Assembly: GCF_000426345.1 (NCBI RefSeq)
Contig: NZ_AUFE01000005.1
Coordinates: 62,001 to 126,000, forward strand
Reading direction: 5' to 3'
Length of the DNA stretch: 64,000 bases
DNA from: Cupriavidus phytohabitans
Lineage (GTDB): Bacteria; Pseudomonadota; Gammaproteobacteria; Burkholderiales; Burkholderiaceae
The notes under the pieces were generated by a model. That model was not told the origin of the DNA. It worked only from the letters and a program-made list of their open reading frames with translations, and did not search any database. A program made the translations under genes and the position numbers. Shown piece after piece: positions 35,894 through 45,572 of this stretch. Every line of letters starts with the position of its first letter. The stretch's first letter is position 1.

Positions 35894-36787
35894 ATGAACG
35901 ATGCCGCACACCCCTTGCCCGGCGATCTCCCCGGCCATCTGCCTGGCCTGCCCGAGCCGCTGACCCATGAAAGCCCGGCCGACGACGACTACCACCGCCG
36001 CTTCGGCGGCGTCGCGCGGCTGTATGGCGCCGCGGGGCTGGCGCGGCTGGAAGCGGCCCATGTGTGCGTGGTCGGAATCGGCGGCGTAGGCAGCTGGGCC
36101 GCCGAGGCACTGGCGCGCAACGCGGTCGGGCGCATCACCCTGATCGACCTCGACCATATCGCGCTGTCCAACACCAACCGGCAGATCCACGCCCTGGGCG
36201 ATGCCTACGGGCGCGCCAAGGTCGAGGCCATGGCCGAGCGCATCGTTGACATCAACCCGCGCTGCCGGGTGACGCAGGTCGACGACTTCGTCACCACCGA
36301 CAATGTGCCCGCGCTGCTCGGTGCCGGCTATGAGTACGTGATCGACGCCATCGACGCCGTGCGGGTCAAGACCGAAATGCTGGGCTGGGCGCGGCGCCAG
36401 GGCGTGCCGGTGATCACCTGCGGTGGCGCCGGCGGCCAGCTCGATCCCACGCGCGTGCGCATCGACGACCTGGCGCGTACGATCCAGGATCCGCTGCTGT
36501 CCAAGGTGCGCGCCGGGCTGCGCAAGCAGTGGGGTTTCACCCGCGACCCCAAAAAGAAGTTCGGCATTGCCGCGGTCTATTCCGACGAGCCGCTGCAATA
36601 TCCGGAGCCCGGGCAGCAGGCCTGCGAGATCGACGAGGCGCCGCCGCACGATGGGCACGCCGGCCATCCGGCTGCGAGCGGGCCGCAGGGGCTGGCCTGT
36701 GCGGGCTTCGGCTCGTCGGTGGCGGTGACGGCCGTGTTCGGTTTCGTGGCGGCGTCGGCGGCGATCGGCGCGATCGCGCGCGGCTGA
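35894..36787 (+). CDS. tcdA: tRNA threonylcarbamoyladenosine dehydratase TcdA
   Basis: 297 residues, E1/ThiF-like fold. Nucleotide-binding VVGIGGVGSWAAEALARNAV and ITLIDLDHIALSNTNRQIHA, and DAIDAVRVKTEML, are typical of TcdA (CsdL/YgdL), which cyclises t6A37 to ct6A in tRNAs reading ANN codons. A C-terminal hydrophobic helix (FGFVAASAAIGAIAR) is also usual. ATG at 35894 chosen; the open frame to 35723 lacks homology. Confidence 0.94.
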   Translation: MNDAAHPLPGDLPGHLPGLPEPLTHESPADDDYHRRFGGVARLYGAAGLARLEAAHVCVVGIGGVGSWAAEALARNAVGRITLIDLDHIALSNTNRQIHALGDAYGRAKVEAMAERIVDINPRCRVTQVDDFVTTDNVPALLGAGYEYVIDAIDAVRVKTEMLGWARRQGVPVITCGGAGGQLDPTRVRIDDLARTIQDPLLSKVRAGLRKQWGFTRDPKKKFGIAAVYSDEPLQYPEPGQQACEIDEAPPHDGHAGHPAASGPQGLACAGFGSSVAVTAVFGFVAASAAIGAIARG

Positions 36788-36801
36788 AGCCGGGCCGACG
36801 T

Positions 36802-37380
36802 TCAGGCGCTCAACGCGCGCAGCAGGCCGTCGACCTCGGCCTCGCCCGGCGCCAGGTTGTCGAAGAAGATCAGTTCGGGAAATTCGTCCGCGCTCGGCAT
36901 GAAGCGCCGCGTGCGGTACGCGTCCCAGTGCTGCAGCTTGTAGGCGTCGTTAGGGTTGCCGCGCCGGATGATGCGCGCGTGCGCCTCGTCTTCCGGCAGG
37001 TGCACCCACACGATGCGGACGGTGGTTCCCTGCGGCACCTGCAGCCATTCCGGGTCGCTCAGCAGGTGCGAGCGAATCTCGCGCGACAGCGGGCCGATCA
37101 CCAGCACGCTGATGCCCAGCGCCAGGTTTTCCCGCGCGGTATCGAGCAGGCCCTGGTATTCGGGGTCGCGCAGATTGTCCAGGTAGGCCGGGCTGTCGCG
37201 GTCGTTGGGGTCGCCGGTGATGGCGGCCATGGCCGCGGCACTGTAGCGGCCGTACAGCGTGTCCTTGTCGAGCAGGCAGAAGGGCTCGCCGGTGGCCTGC
37301 ATCAGCGGGCCGATCAGGCGGTGGGCGAGGGTGGTCTTGCCGGTGCCGGCATGGCCGCAGAAGAAGATCAGTCGTGGCAT
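36802..37380 (-). CDS. P-loop ATPase/kinase of unknown substrate
   Basis: 192 residues. Walker A is GHAGTGKTT (9-17). A LLDKDTLYGRYSA segment and REIRSHLLSDP...VRIVWVHLPEDEAHARIIRRG resemble small predicted kinases (AAA_33/zeta-like). It converges with tcdA, 14 bases apart. Function not recognised; a small-molecule kinase is the most likely class. Confidence 0.75.
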   Translation of the reverse strand: MPRLIFFCGHAGTGKTTLAHRLIGPLMQATGEPFCLLDKDTLYGRYSAAAMAAITGDPNDRDSPAYLDNLRDPEYQGLLDTARENLALGISVLVIGPLSREIRSHLLSDPEWLQVPQGTTVRIVWVHLPEDEAHARIIRRGNPNDAYKLQHWDAYRTRRFMPSADEFPELIFFDNLAPGEAEVDGLLRALSA

Positions 37381-37504
37381 GGGCGATAGAGGTGGCGGGC
37401 GGGGCGCATACCCGACAGCATACCCGCCCGGCTTGCGCAAGATCAGGTCCGGGCCGCGTCGATTCGGTATCCTTGCCGTTTTCCAACGATTGCCGCCGCT
37501 CCCC

Positions 37505-37945
37505 ATGGACGCCAAAGACCAGCTCTCCTCCGCCGGCCTGCCCGAAGACCTCCATCTCGGCGAACCGGTCACCGATGCCACCCACGCCGAGTTCGTGCAA
37601 CTGCTGGCCGCGGTGGCCAGTGCGGACGATGCCGGCTTCCTGGCCGCGATGGACGAGTGGATCGACCATACGCGCCACCATTTCGCGCAGGAAGAACAGT
37701 GGATGGAGGCGATGGGCTTCGGCCCGCGCCATTGCCACGCGGGCGAGCACAAGCAGGTGCTGGCCGTGGCCGTTGCCGTGCGCGACAAGGTCCATACCGA
37801 CGGCGAATTCGGGCTGGGCCGCCGGCTGGTGTCCGAGCTGTCAGGCTGGTTCGACCATCACGTCAAGTCGATGGACACGATGATGGTCGAGCATATGCGC
37901 GAGAACGGCTTCACGCTGGTGGAAGGGCCGGCCGCGGCGGCCTAA
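37505..37945 (+). CDS. Bacteriohemerythrin
   Basis: 146 residues with the diiron ligand pattern of hemerythrin: THAEFVQLL (His, Glu), HTRHHFAQEEQWMEAMG (His, His, Glu), HAGEHKQVL (His) and FDHHVKSMDTMMVEHM (His, Asp). Single-domain cytoplasmic hemerythrins bind oxygen or handle peroxide and nitric oxide. Transcribed alone. Confidence 0.9.
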   Translation: MDAKDQLSSAGLPEDLHLGEPVTDATHAEFVQLLAAVASADDAGFLAAMDEWIDHTRHHFAQEEQWMEAMGFGPRHCHAGEHKQVLAVAVAVRDKVHTDGEFGLGRRLVSELSGWFDHHVKSMDTMMVEHMRENGFTLVEGPAAAA

Positions 37946-37977
37946 GGTTCGCTCGAGCCAGCCGAAGCCCAACGGGC

Positions 37978-38355
37978 TCAGGCAGGCCGCGACGCGTCGC
38001 GGTCGATCACCACGAAATACTTGCGCACCGGCTCCAGCACCTGGAACAGGCCGGTGAAGCCCGCCGGGATCACGCAGGCGTCGCCCGGGCCGAATTCGCG
38101 GGCCTCGCCCGCCTCGTCGCTGATGCGGATGCGGCCGCTGATCACATGGAAGAACTCTTCCTTGCCTGCCGGGAAGGCGATGCGCCACGCGCCGGGCTCG
38201 CAGGCCCAGATGCCGCAGTCGAAATCGCCCTGGTCGGCGCTGTAGTGTGTCCAGGTGGTGCGGTCGGGGTTGCCCGACACCAGCCGGTCGGGCCGCGGGC
38301 GGTCGTGGGTCGGGGCGGGTTCGGTCTTGAAATCGACCAGGCGGGGCGTGGACAT
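37978..38355 (-). CDS. Cupin-domain protein (cupin_3/DUF861)
   Basis: 125 residues. The cupin barrel motifs are CGIWACEPGAWRIAFPAGKE, EEFFHVISGRIRISDEAGE and FGPGDACVIPAGFTGLFQVL. A DUF861-type cupin related to (S)-ureidoglycine aminohydrolase; its substrate is unknown. 17 bases downstream of cnoX, probably in the same transcript. The longer frame to 39315 is antisense noise within cnoX. Confidence 0.85.
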   Translation of the reverse strand: MSTPRLVDFKTEPAPTHDRPRPDRLVSGNPDRTTWTHYSADQGDFDCGIWACEPGAWRIAFPAGKEEFFHVISGRIRISDEAGEAREFGPGDACVIPAGFTGLFQVLEPVRKYFVVIDRDASRPA

Positions 38356-38372
38356 GGCGATTGGCTCCCCGC

Positions 38373-39218
<846 letters not shown>

Positions 39219-39318
39219 GAACAGTCCTGGAAAGAGGCGGAGATCCTTCTATTGTGAGGGCGGAGGCGCCAAATACAACGGCAGTCGCCGCACACCTGGC
39301 GTTCGGGAAAGCCACCGG

Positions 39319-39348
39319 TTGAAAATAGAACGATCGTTCGGTTATAGT
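39319..39348 (+). promoter_or_regulatory. Promoter with embedded palindromic operator before the acyl-CoA ligase
   Basis: TTGAAA (39319-39324) and TATAGT (39343-39348) are spaced 18 bases apart. Within the spacer lies the perfect 12-bp palindrome GAACGATCGTTC (39328-39339). A repressor bound there would occlude RNA polymerase. TetR-family regulators of fatty-acid genes often bind sites of this type; none is encoded next to it. Confidence 0.6.
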
Positions 39349-39401
39349 CCTTGACCATACCGACAGACCCGGTCCGAAGACCGACGCACAGGAGACGTTT
39401 C

Positions 39402-41117
39402 ATGCAGAACCCAGCCCGCCCGCATTTGCAGTTCTGGCCAAAGCGCCTGCCGACCGCCATTGTGCTGCCCGAAACGTCGCTCTGGTACAACCTGGAAGTG
39501 TCTGCGCTGCGCTATGCCGACAAGGCGGCGATCCGCTATTTCGGCAACGCCATCACCTTCCGCGAACTGGAAGCGCAGGCCACCGCGCTGGCCGGCTGGC
39601 TTCGGCAGAGGGCTGGGGTGAAGAAGGGCGACCGGGTGCTGCTGTACATGCAAAACTGCCCGCAGTTCATCGTCAGCTACTACGCGATCCTGCGCGCCGA
39701 TGCGGTGGTGGTGCCGGTCAACCCGATGAACCGCGCCGAGGAATTCAAGCACTACGTCACCGATGGTCAGGCGCGCGTGGCGATCTGCACGGCCGACCTG
39801 GCCGCCGGCGTGGATCAGGCCGTGGCGGAACTGGCGCCGGCCGAGCGCCTGCAGCACCTGCTGGTGACGCAGTACGCCGACGCGCTGCCGCCCACGCACG
39901 AGCATCCCGAAGACGCACCGCCCGCGTGGCTGACCACGCCGCACGCGCTGCCCGCCGGCGCGACCGCATGGGCCGAAGCGCTGGGCGCCGGCCTGCAGCC
40001 GGGGCCGCATACCGCCGGGCCTGACGACATGGCCGTGATGCCGTACACCTCCGGCACCACCGGCTTTCCCAAGGGCTGCATCCATACGCATCGCTCGGTC
40101 ATGCACAACATCGTCGGCGGCGCGACCTGGTCGGGCTCGGGCGCCGAGTCGGTGATCCTGTCGGTGCTGCCGCTGTTCCACGTTACCGGCATGCAGTACG
40201 GCATGAACGGCCCGATCTACAGCGGCGCCACCGTGGTGATGCTGCCGCGCTGGGACCGCGAGGTGGCCGGCCGCCTGATCTCGCGCTACCAGGTCACGCA
40301 CTGGACCAATATCCCGACCATGGTCATCGACTTCCTGGCCAGCCCCAACCTGGAGCAGTTCGACCTGTCCAGCCTGCGCTATATCGGCGGTGGCGGCGCG
40401 GCCATGCCGCAGGCAGTGGCCGAACGGCTGCGCGAGCAGTTCGGGCTGAGCTACCTGGAAGGCTACGGGCTGTCAGAAACCATGGCGCCGACGCACAGCA
40501 ACCCGTCGGACCGGCCCAAGCTGCAGTGCCTGGGCGTGCCGACCTTCAACACCGACGCGCGCGTGATCGACCCGGTCACGCTCAAGGAACTGCCGCCCAA
40601 CGAGATCGGCGAGATCATCGTCTGCGGCCCGCAGGTGTTCAAGGGTTACTGGGGCAAGGAAGACGCCACGCGCGAGTCTTTCATCGAATTCGAGGGCAAG
40701 ACCTTCTTCCGCACCGGCGACCTGGGGCGCATGGACGAGGAGGGCTACTACTTCATCACCGACCGCCTCAAGCGCATGATCAACGCGTCGGGCTTCAAGG
40801 TATGGCCGGCCGAGGTGGAGAACCTGCTGTACAAGCACCCCGACGTGCAGGAGGCCTGCATCATCGGCACGCGCGACCCGTACCGCGGCGAGACGGTCAA
40901 GGCGGTGGTGGTGCTGCGCGCCCATGCCAGGGGCAAGACCACGCCGGACGAGATCATCGATTGGGCCAAGGAGAACATGGCCGCGTACAAGTATCCGCGG
41001 GTGGTGGAACTCGTGGACGCGCTGCCAAAGTCGGGAACCGGAAAGGTGATGTGGCGGCAACTGCAGGAGAGCGAAAACGCTCGGGCTGAGGGAGAGCTGA
41101 AGCCCGCAGCGGCCTGA
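39402..41117 (+). CDS. Long-chain acyl-CoA ligase (AMP-forming)
   Basis: 571 residues from MQNPARPHLQFWPKRLPTAI, with AGGAGA at 39390-39395. ANL motifs: MPYTSGTTGFPKGCIHTHRS, YLEGYGLSETMAPTHSNPSD, FFRTGDLGRMDEEGYYFITD, and catalytic Lys in KSGTGKVMWRQLQ. The length and the MINASGFKVWPAEVENLLY segment fit fatty-acid CoA ligases. Controlled by the promoter/operator at 39319. Confidence 0.9.
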   Translation: MQNPARPHLQFWPKRLPTAIVLPETSLWYNLEVSALRYADKAAIRYFGNAITFRELEAQATALAGWLRQRAGVKKGDRVLLYMQNCPQFIVSYYAILRADAVVVPVNPMNRAEEFKHYVTDGQARVAICTADLAAGVDQAVAELAPAERLQHLLVTQYADALPPTHEHPEDAPPAWLTTPHALPAGATAWAEALGAGLQPGPHTAGPDDMAVMPYTSGTTGFPKGCIHTHRSVMHNIVGGATWSGSGAESVILSVLPLFHVTGMQYGMNGPIYSGATVVMLPRWDREVAGRLISRYQVTHWTNIPTMVIDFLASPNLEQFDLSSLRYIGGGGAAMPQAVAERLREQFGLSYLEGYGLSETMAPTHSNPSDRPKLQCLGVPTFNTDARVIDPVTLKELPPNEIGEIIVCGPQVFKGYWGKEDATRESFIEFEGKTFFRTGDLGRMDEEGYYFITDRLKRMINASGFKVWPAEVENLLYKHPDVQEACIIGTRDPYRGETVKAVVVLRAHARGKTTPDEIIDWAKENMAAYKYPRVVELVDALPKSGTGKVMWRQLQESENARAEGELKPAAA

Positions 41118-41180
41118 TCTATGCTGCCAGCCTATGCCCGGGGCGGGTTCCCATCGCATGCGAACCGCCCAGGGCAAGGC

Positions 41181-41978
41181 TCAATGCCCCCGCACCCGCA
41201 TCAGCATCTTCACCATGGTCTTGTACCCCCGCTCGCGCGCGTGGCGGGTTGGGGTCACGCCTTCGCGGTCGGCCAGGTTGGCGTCGGCGCCGGCATCCAG
41301 CAGTAGCTGCACCGTTTCCTCGTAGCGCGTGCTGCCATCGCCCAGCACCACCGCCTCGAGCAGTGCCGTCCAGCCGAGGTTGTTGACGTGGTCGACGGCA
41401 ATGCCCGCTTTCAGCAGCAGCTTCACCACTTCCACATGGCCCTGCTGGCTCGCGCCGATCAGCGCGGTGCCGTCGTAGCGGTCGGTGCTGGCCAGGTCCG
41501 CGCCATGCGCCAGCGCCAGCCGGACGATCTCGGCCTGGCCACTGGCGGCGGCCAGCAGGAAGGGGCTATTGGCGTCGGCGTCCTTGTGGTTCACGTCCGC
41601 GCCGGCCAGCATCAGCATCCGCGCGACTTCGACGTGGCGGCTCTGCACGGCGGCCAGCAGCGCGCTGCGGCCGCGTTCGTCGGCAGCGCGCGCGGTGGCG
41701 CCCGCGGCCAGCAGGCGCGCCACCATGTCCTGGTCGCCGATACCGGCGGCGGTGATCAGGTTGCGGTCGAGTGCGCTCAGGCCTTCACTGCGCACGGGGG
41801 CGCGCGCCGTGCCGCGCGGCCGCGCGGCGCCGGGCTGGCTGGCGGCGCCGGCCCCGGGGCGGGCCGCCAAAGTCTGGCCGCCCTGTGCCGCCAGCAGGCT
41901 GCCCCCGACCAGCAAGCCCATCAGGCCCAGCATCTCATTGAGTGCTTGTCTGCGGCTGCGGGTGGCGGGGCGCGTCAT
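41181..41978 (-). CDS. Exported ankyrin-repeat protein
   Basis: 265 residues. The N-terminus MTRPATRSRRQALNEMLGLM then GLLVGGSLLAAQ resembles a signal peptide, with an Arg pair (SRRQAL) that could be Tat-like. Residues 70-260 hold about five ankyrin repeats (GRSALLAAVQSRHVEVARML, NSPFLLAAASGQAEIVRLAL, GTALIGASQQGHVEVVKLLL, GWTALLEAV, GVTPTRHARERGYKTMVKML). Periplasmic ankyrin proteins of this kind often neighbour catalases or peroxide functions; no partner is evident here. AGGAG precedes the ATG. Confidence 0.88.
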   Translation of the reverse strand: MTRPATRSRRQALNEMLGLMGLLVGGSLLAAQGGQTLAARPGAGAASQPGAARPRGTARAPVRSEGLSALDRNLITAAGIGDQDMVARLLAAGATARAADERGRSALLAAVQSRHVEVARMLMLAGADVNHKDADANSPFLLAAASGQAEIVRLALAHGADLASTDRYDGTALIGASQQGHVEVVKLLLKAGIAVDHVNNLGWTALLEAVVLGDGSTRYEETVQLLLDAGADANLADREGVTPTRHARERGYKTMVKMLMRVRGH

Positions 41979-41995
41979 GGCGGCAGCTCCTGGGC

Positions 41996-42787
41996 TCAGG
42001 CGGTTTCGCGAGGCCGGGCCGGCAAGGGCGGGGTATCGTCCGCGCGGGTGCCGGCGGTGCCAGTTTTGGCGGCGGCACTTTCGGCGTCGGCGGCATCGCC
42101 CGCCTGGAGCTGGCGCCACAGCCGTCCCAGGTAGGGATCGTCGACGCCGTTGGTGGCCAGCCCCAGCAGGGTTTGCTGCAGGTATTCGCGCGCCGGGCCG
42201 TACAGTCCGGCGGCGTGGCGCAGCCGCTCGACCACGCTGGTGTCCGGCAGCCGGCCGGCGTAGGACTCGTGCGCGCGGTTCATGACGAAGGCCAGGGCGC
42301 GTTGCTCCGGACCCTCATCGCCATCACCATGGCCATCCCCGCCGGTGCGGATGCGCAGCCAGCGCGGGTGGTAGGCGCCCGTCAGCATCTCGCGGCGCCA
42401 TAGCACGCGGAACTCCTGCTCGACCACGTGGCTGGGGATCCGGAACGCCATGCCGTGGCAGCAGCCGCCCCGATCCAGGCCCAGCACCAGCCCGGGGTTG
42501 TCCCACGTGCCGCGGTTGATGCGGGAATAGAGGTAGAAGCCGCGGTGGTAGCCATGCACGGTTGCGCGCCGGCGCTCGGTGTGCACCACCATCGGGTTCC
42601 AGATCAGCGAGCCATAGCCGAACACCCAGACATCGCCGTCGAGCGCGGGGTCGTCGGGCTTGCGTGCCAGCGCGTCGCAGAGGGACTGCTCCAGCACGTG
42701 CTCGGGCAACAGCGAGGACGCGACCGGGGTACTGCACAGCGAGGTGCGCAGCCGGTCGGATTCGAGGTCCTGTCGCGTAATGGCCAT
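41996..42787 (-). CDS. chaC: ChaC-like gamma-glutamylcyclotransferase
   Basis: 263 residues. VWVFGYGSLIWNPMV is the substrate-binding signature of the family, with GLVLGLDRGGCCHGMAFRIP, LWRREMLTGAYHPRW (catalytic Glu) and YLQQTLLGLATNGVDDPYL. It cleaves glutathione to 5-oxoproline and Cys-Gly. The start at 42787 is preferred over 42838 because the family N-terminus is short; both lack a strong ribosome binding site. 17 bases upstream of the ankyrin gene and likely co-transcribed. Confidence 0.9.
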   Translation of the reverse strand: MAITRQDLESDRLRTSLCSTPVASSLLPEHVLEQSLCDALARKPDDPALDGDVWVFGYGSLIWNPMVVHTERRRATVHGYHRGFYLYSRINRGTWDNPGLVLGLDRGGCCHGMAFRIPSHVVEQEFRVLWRREMLTGAYHPRWLRIRTGGDGHGDGDEGPEQRALAFVMNRAHESYAGRLPDTSVVERLRHAAGLYGPAREYLQQTLLGLATNGVDDPYLGRLWRQLQAGDAADAESAAAKTGTAGTRADDTPPLPARPRETA

Positions 42788-43063
42788 GCTGCAAGCATAA
42801 ATCAAAGCAGCGTCCCGGGCAGGTGGGGAAAATGACATAAGTGCCAGTTTTTCCCGGAAATGCCTGAGCCGGCGGCATCGGTGTGGGTGTTAGGCAACGG
42901 TCGCCGCCGCGCGGCGGCGATGCCACCCTTGCCACCCCGCGCGATGCCGGGACCGATGCGTGCCCGCGCAAGCTTGTCCGCGGTCAGCCCGGGGCGTTTT
43001 GCTGGCACGCGGTGGCGGGCAGTCTTTACAATGGGAGCTTCATCCGACCAGGAGGAACCTGCG

Positions 43064-43384
43064 ATGACGCGTACGCTTACGGTGGTGTTCGGCAGCGGCA
43101 AGGAATATGACTTCACGATCGGCGCGGACGAGCTGGCCGCGGTGGCCGAGGATGCGGCGTGGCGCTGGTTCGACCGCGAGTACACCGAGCTGGATTGCCA
43201 GGCGTCGAGCCCGGTCGGCAAGGTGCTGGTCATCGACAAGATCCTGAACGTCGCCAAGTTTTCCGGAGAGTCACGCTTCTCCGGCGATCCTGCCTGGGCG
43301 CAGGAATATGCGCGCCATGCGGCGCGGCTGCTGGACCGCGACAAGGTCCGCGTCGATGTCGGCAACGCCGCCATCGGTTTCTGA
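43064..43384 (+). CDS. Small conserved-looking hypothetical protein
   Basis: 106 residues from MTRTLTVVFGSGKEYDFTIG, with a strong AGGAGG at 43050-43055. No signal peptide or membrane segment; mixed acidic/basic composition with a C-terminal helix (AQEYARHAARLLDRDKVRVD). I do not recognise the family. It stands alone between diverging chaC and a converging FKBP gene, with a TACAAT -10-like box at 43027-43032. Confidence 0.7.
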   Translation: MTRTLTVVFGSGKEYDFTIGADELAAVAEDAAWRWFDREYTELDCQASSPVGKVLVIDKILNVAKFSGESRFSGDPAWAQEYARHAARLLDRDKVRVDVGNAAIGF

Positions 43385-43425
43385 GGGGGCCTGGGCAGGC
43401 CCCCGGATCTGACAAGACCCCTGGT

Positions 43426-43453
43426 TGTGGCTCCCGCCTTCGCGGGAGCCACA
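43426..43453. terminator. Hairpin between converging hypothetical gene and FKBP gene
   Basis: TGTGGCTCCCGC (43426-43437) pairs with GCGGGAGCCACA (43442-43453) around a CTTC loop, a perfect 12-bp stem. Position between two converging genes suggests a bidirectional terminator, although T-runs are absent. Its CTCCCGC/GCGGGAG core is shared with the hairpin at 62739 and may belong to a dispersed repeat family. Confidence 0.55.
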
Positions 43454-43457
43454 GTCG

Positions 43458-43805
43458 TTAAACCGCCAGCAGTTCCACTTCAAACAGCAGCGTCGCGTTC
43501 GGCGGGATCACGCCACCGGCGCCGCGCGCACCGTAGCCGAGATCGGCCGGGATCACCAGGCGGCGCACGCCGCCGACCTTCATGCCCTGCACGCCTTCGT
43601 CCCAGCCGCGGATCACGTGGCCGGCGCCCAGCGGGAACACGAACGGGTCGTTGCGGTCCTTGCTCGAATCGAACTTGCGGCCAGCCTGGCCGTTCTCGTA
43701 CAGCCAGCCGGTGTAGTGCACGGTGACGTGCTTGCCGGCGGTGGCTTCGGCGCCGGAGCCGACGGTGGTGTCTTCGTATTGCAGGCCAGAGGGCGTGGTT
43801 TGCAT
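43458..43805 (-). CDS. FKBP-type peptidyl-prolyl isomerase
   Basis: 115 residues, a single FKBP domain: [40 protein letters not shown] and [20 protein letters not shown]. No signal peptide, so cytoplasmic. Typical minimal FKBP of betaproteobacteria. Confidence 0.96.
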   Translation of the reverse strand: MQTTPSGLQYEDTTVGSGAEATAGKHVTVHYTGWLYENGQAGRKFDSSKDRNDPFVFPLGAGHVIRGWDEGVQGMKVGGVRRLVIPADLGYGARGAGGVIPPNATLLFEVELLAV

Positions 43806-43878
43806 GGTGATTTCCTTCCGATAAAGACTGGCAGGGACCAGTCGAGGTGAATCGGGAGCGCGGCGGTGGCCGCCTCGT

Positions 43879-44427
43879 TCAATCCTGGGCGCGCTGCAGC
43901 ACGTCCAGTTGCAGTTGCACGTTGCGGTCGTCGTCGGCGACCCAGATATCGCCGTCCTGGATCGTCACCGACAGGCGCATCGCGCGCTGCGCCAGCGCGG
44001 CGAGCGCGTCGACCGCTTCCGTCGGGACATTGTAGACGGTGACGTTGCGCAGCTTGCCGGCCTTGCCCGCCATACCTTTCCACCACTCGCGCGCGCTGGC
44101 GCCGCTGTAGGTGTAGACGGTCACGCGCTCGGAGCGGGCGGCGGCGCGCTTCAGGCGCGCTTCGTCGGGCTGGCCCAGCTCGACCCAATGGGCGATGTCG
44201 CCGGTCAGGCGCTTGTCCCACAGGTCGGGCTCGTCCGGCTCGTCCAGGCCGCGGGTGAAGGCGAGCGTCTCGGTGGCTTCGCAGGCGAAGGCGAGCAGGC
44301 GCACCATCATGCGCGCGTCGTTCTCGGACGGATGCTGGGCAATGGTGAGGCTGTGGCTGCCGTAGTAGGGCCGGTCCATGTCGGAGACGGCCAGCTCGGC
44401 TTTGAAGATGGTGGACTTGAGCGCCAT
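43879..44427 (-). CDS. yaeQ: YaeQ family protein
   Basis: 182 residues from [60 protein letters not shown] and [13 protein letters not shown] are characteristic of YaeQ, a PD-(D/E)XK-fold family of uncertain function once linked to RfaH suppression. The frame upstream to 44547 is not homologous. Confidence 0.93.
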   Translation of the reverse strand: MALKSTIFKAELAVSDMDRPYYGSHSLTIAQHPSENDARMMVRLLAFACEATETLAFTRGLDEPDEPDLWDKRLTGDIAHWVELGQPDEARLKRAAARSERVTVYTYSGASAREWWKGMAGKAGKLRNVTVYNVPTEAVDALAALAQRAMRLSVTIQDGDIWVADDDRNVQLQLDVLQRAQD

Positions 44428-44566
44428 GAAATGAGGTCTGCGGGTGCGTCCGGCACGGCGGCGCGGAACGCGAAAGGCCGCATCATACGCGATTCGGCGG
44501 CGCCGCCGTACGCGCGTGGGCAGGGCAAGGTGGGCCAGCCGGCACAAACGGCCGGCCGGAGACGCC

Positions 44567-44875
44567 TCAGCGCTTGCGGTATTCCTTCAGGTAGAAGCGC
44601 AGCAGCGCCGACAGCAGCAGCGTGGTCAGGAAGCCGGCTGCCACCACCAGCGCCTGGCCGGCATCGGTATCGAGCTGGCCGGCCACGCCCAGGCGGAACA
44701 GCCAGGTCCCGACCATCATGGCCAGGAACGGCATCAGCAGGGCACCGCGGCCATAGGTGCGCACCGCCCACAGCGGGAAGCGGCGCAGGAAATCGCCCGG
44801 AGTGCTGCACAGCAGGCAGGCGCCAGCGGCAGCCAGGGCGGCCGCGACGATGTCGCCGGAATGGATTTCGAACAT
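44567..44875 (-). CDS. Small membrane protein of unknown function
   Basis: 102 residues from MFEIHSGDIVAAALAAAGAC. Three hydrophobic segments (IVAAALAAAGACLLC, LLMPFLAMMVGTWLF, ALVVAAGFLTTLLLSALLRF). No family is recognised. It stands between yaeQ and yceI with its own spacing on both sides; the start with MFEIHS is preferred to the in-frame Met at 44899. Confidence 0.65.
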   Translation of the reverse strand: MFEIHSGDIVAAALAAAGACLLCSTPGDFLRRFPLWAVRTYGRGALLMPFLAMMVGTWLFRLGVAGQLDTDAGQALVVAAGFLTTLLLSALLRFYLKEYRKR

Positions 44876-44975
44876 GGTCTCTGTCTCGCGTTGCCGCACA
44901 CGCGGCGGGCGTGGCAGGGATTCGGCAAAGCGCTGATTCTACAAGAGAAATCTGTCCGGCAGGTGACGCATTGGG

Positions 44976-45569
44976 CTAGCGCGCGGCGTTGCTCGCCGGT
45001 GATGCCTCGACCGCCACATGGAGCGTCACGATGTCGCCCGCATCGGGCACGAAGCGGGTCATGCCGAAGGCACTGCGCGGCACTTCGGCGCGGAAGTCGC
45101 CGCCGCACACCTGCCGCGTCACGCCGAACAGCGTGACCTCGCCGCAGCGGAAGCGCTCGGCCTGCAGCCGGACCGGACGGGTGACGCCGTGCAGGCTCAG
45201 CTCGCCTTCTACCGCCACAAGCCGGCCGCCGTCGCTGATAAAGCGATCGGCGCGCAGCCGCGCCTGCGGAAACTGCGCGATATCGAAGAACTGTGCCGAA
45301 CGCAGCACGCCGTCGAGCGTGCGGTTGCCGGTGTCGACCGAGGCCAGCTCGACGGTCACGTCGATCGCGCCGGCGCCGCTGTCGGCGTCGTAGACGATGC
45401 GGCCGTCGATCTTGCCGAAGCGCCCGCGCACCGAGCTGCGCTCGAAATGGCTGGCGCCGAAATAGACGGAGGTGTGGACCGGGTCAAGCGTGTATTCCAC
45501 CGGCGCGGCGCTGGCGCTGCCCAGCATGGCGATCGCAACGGCGGCCAGCAGACGAACGGGTGCCGCCAT
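44976..45569 (-). CDS. YceI family periplasmic protein
   Basis: 197 residues. A signal peptide (LLAAVAIAMLGSASA|APVEY) is followed by the lipocalin-like YceI barrel: YTLDPVHTSVYFGASHFERS, VTVELASVDTGNRTLDG and LSLHGVTRPVRLQ. The family binds polyisoprenoids or amphiphiles. 3 bases from the MAPEG-like gene, so an operon. Confidence 0.93.
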   Translation of the reverse strand: MAAPVRLLAAVAIAMLGSASAAPVEYTLDPVHTSVYFGASHFERSSVRGRFGKIDGRIVYDADSGAGAIDVTVELASVDTGNRTLDGVLRSAQFFDIAQFPQARLRADRFISDGGRLVAVEGELSLHGVTRPVRLQAERFRCGEVTLFGVTRQVCGGDFRAEVPRSAFGMTRFVPDAGDIVTLHVAVEASPASNAAR

Positions 45570-45572
45570 GGC

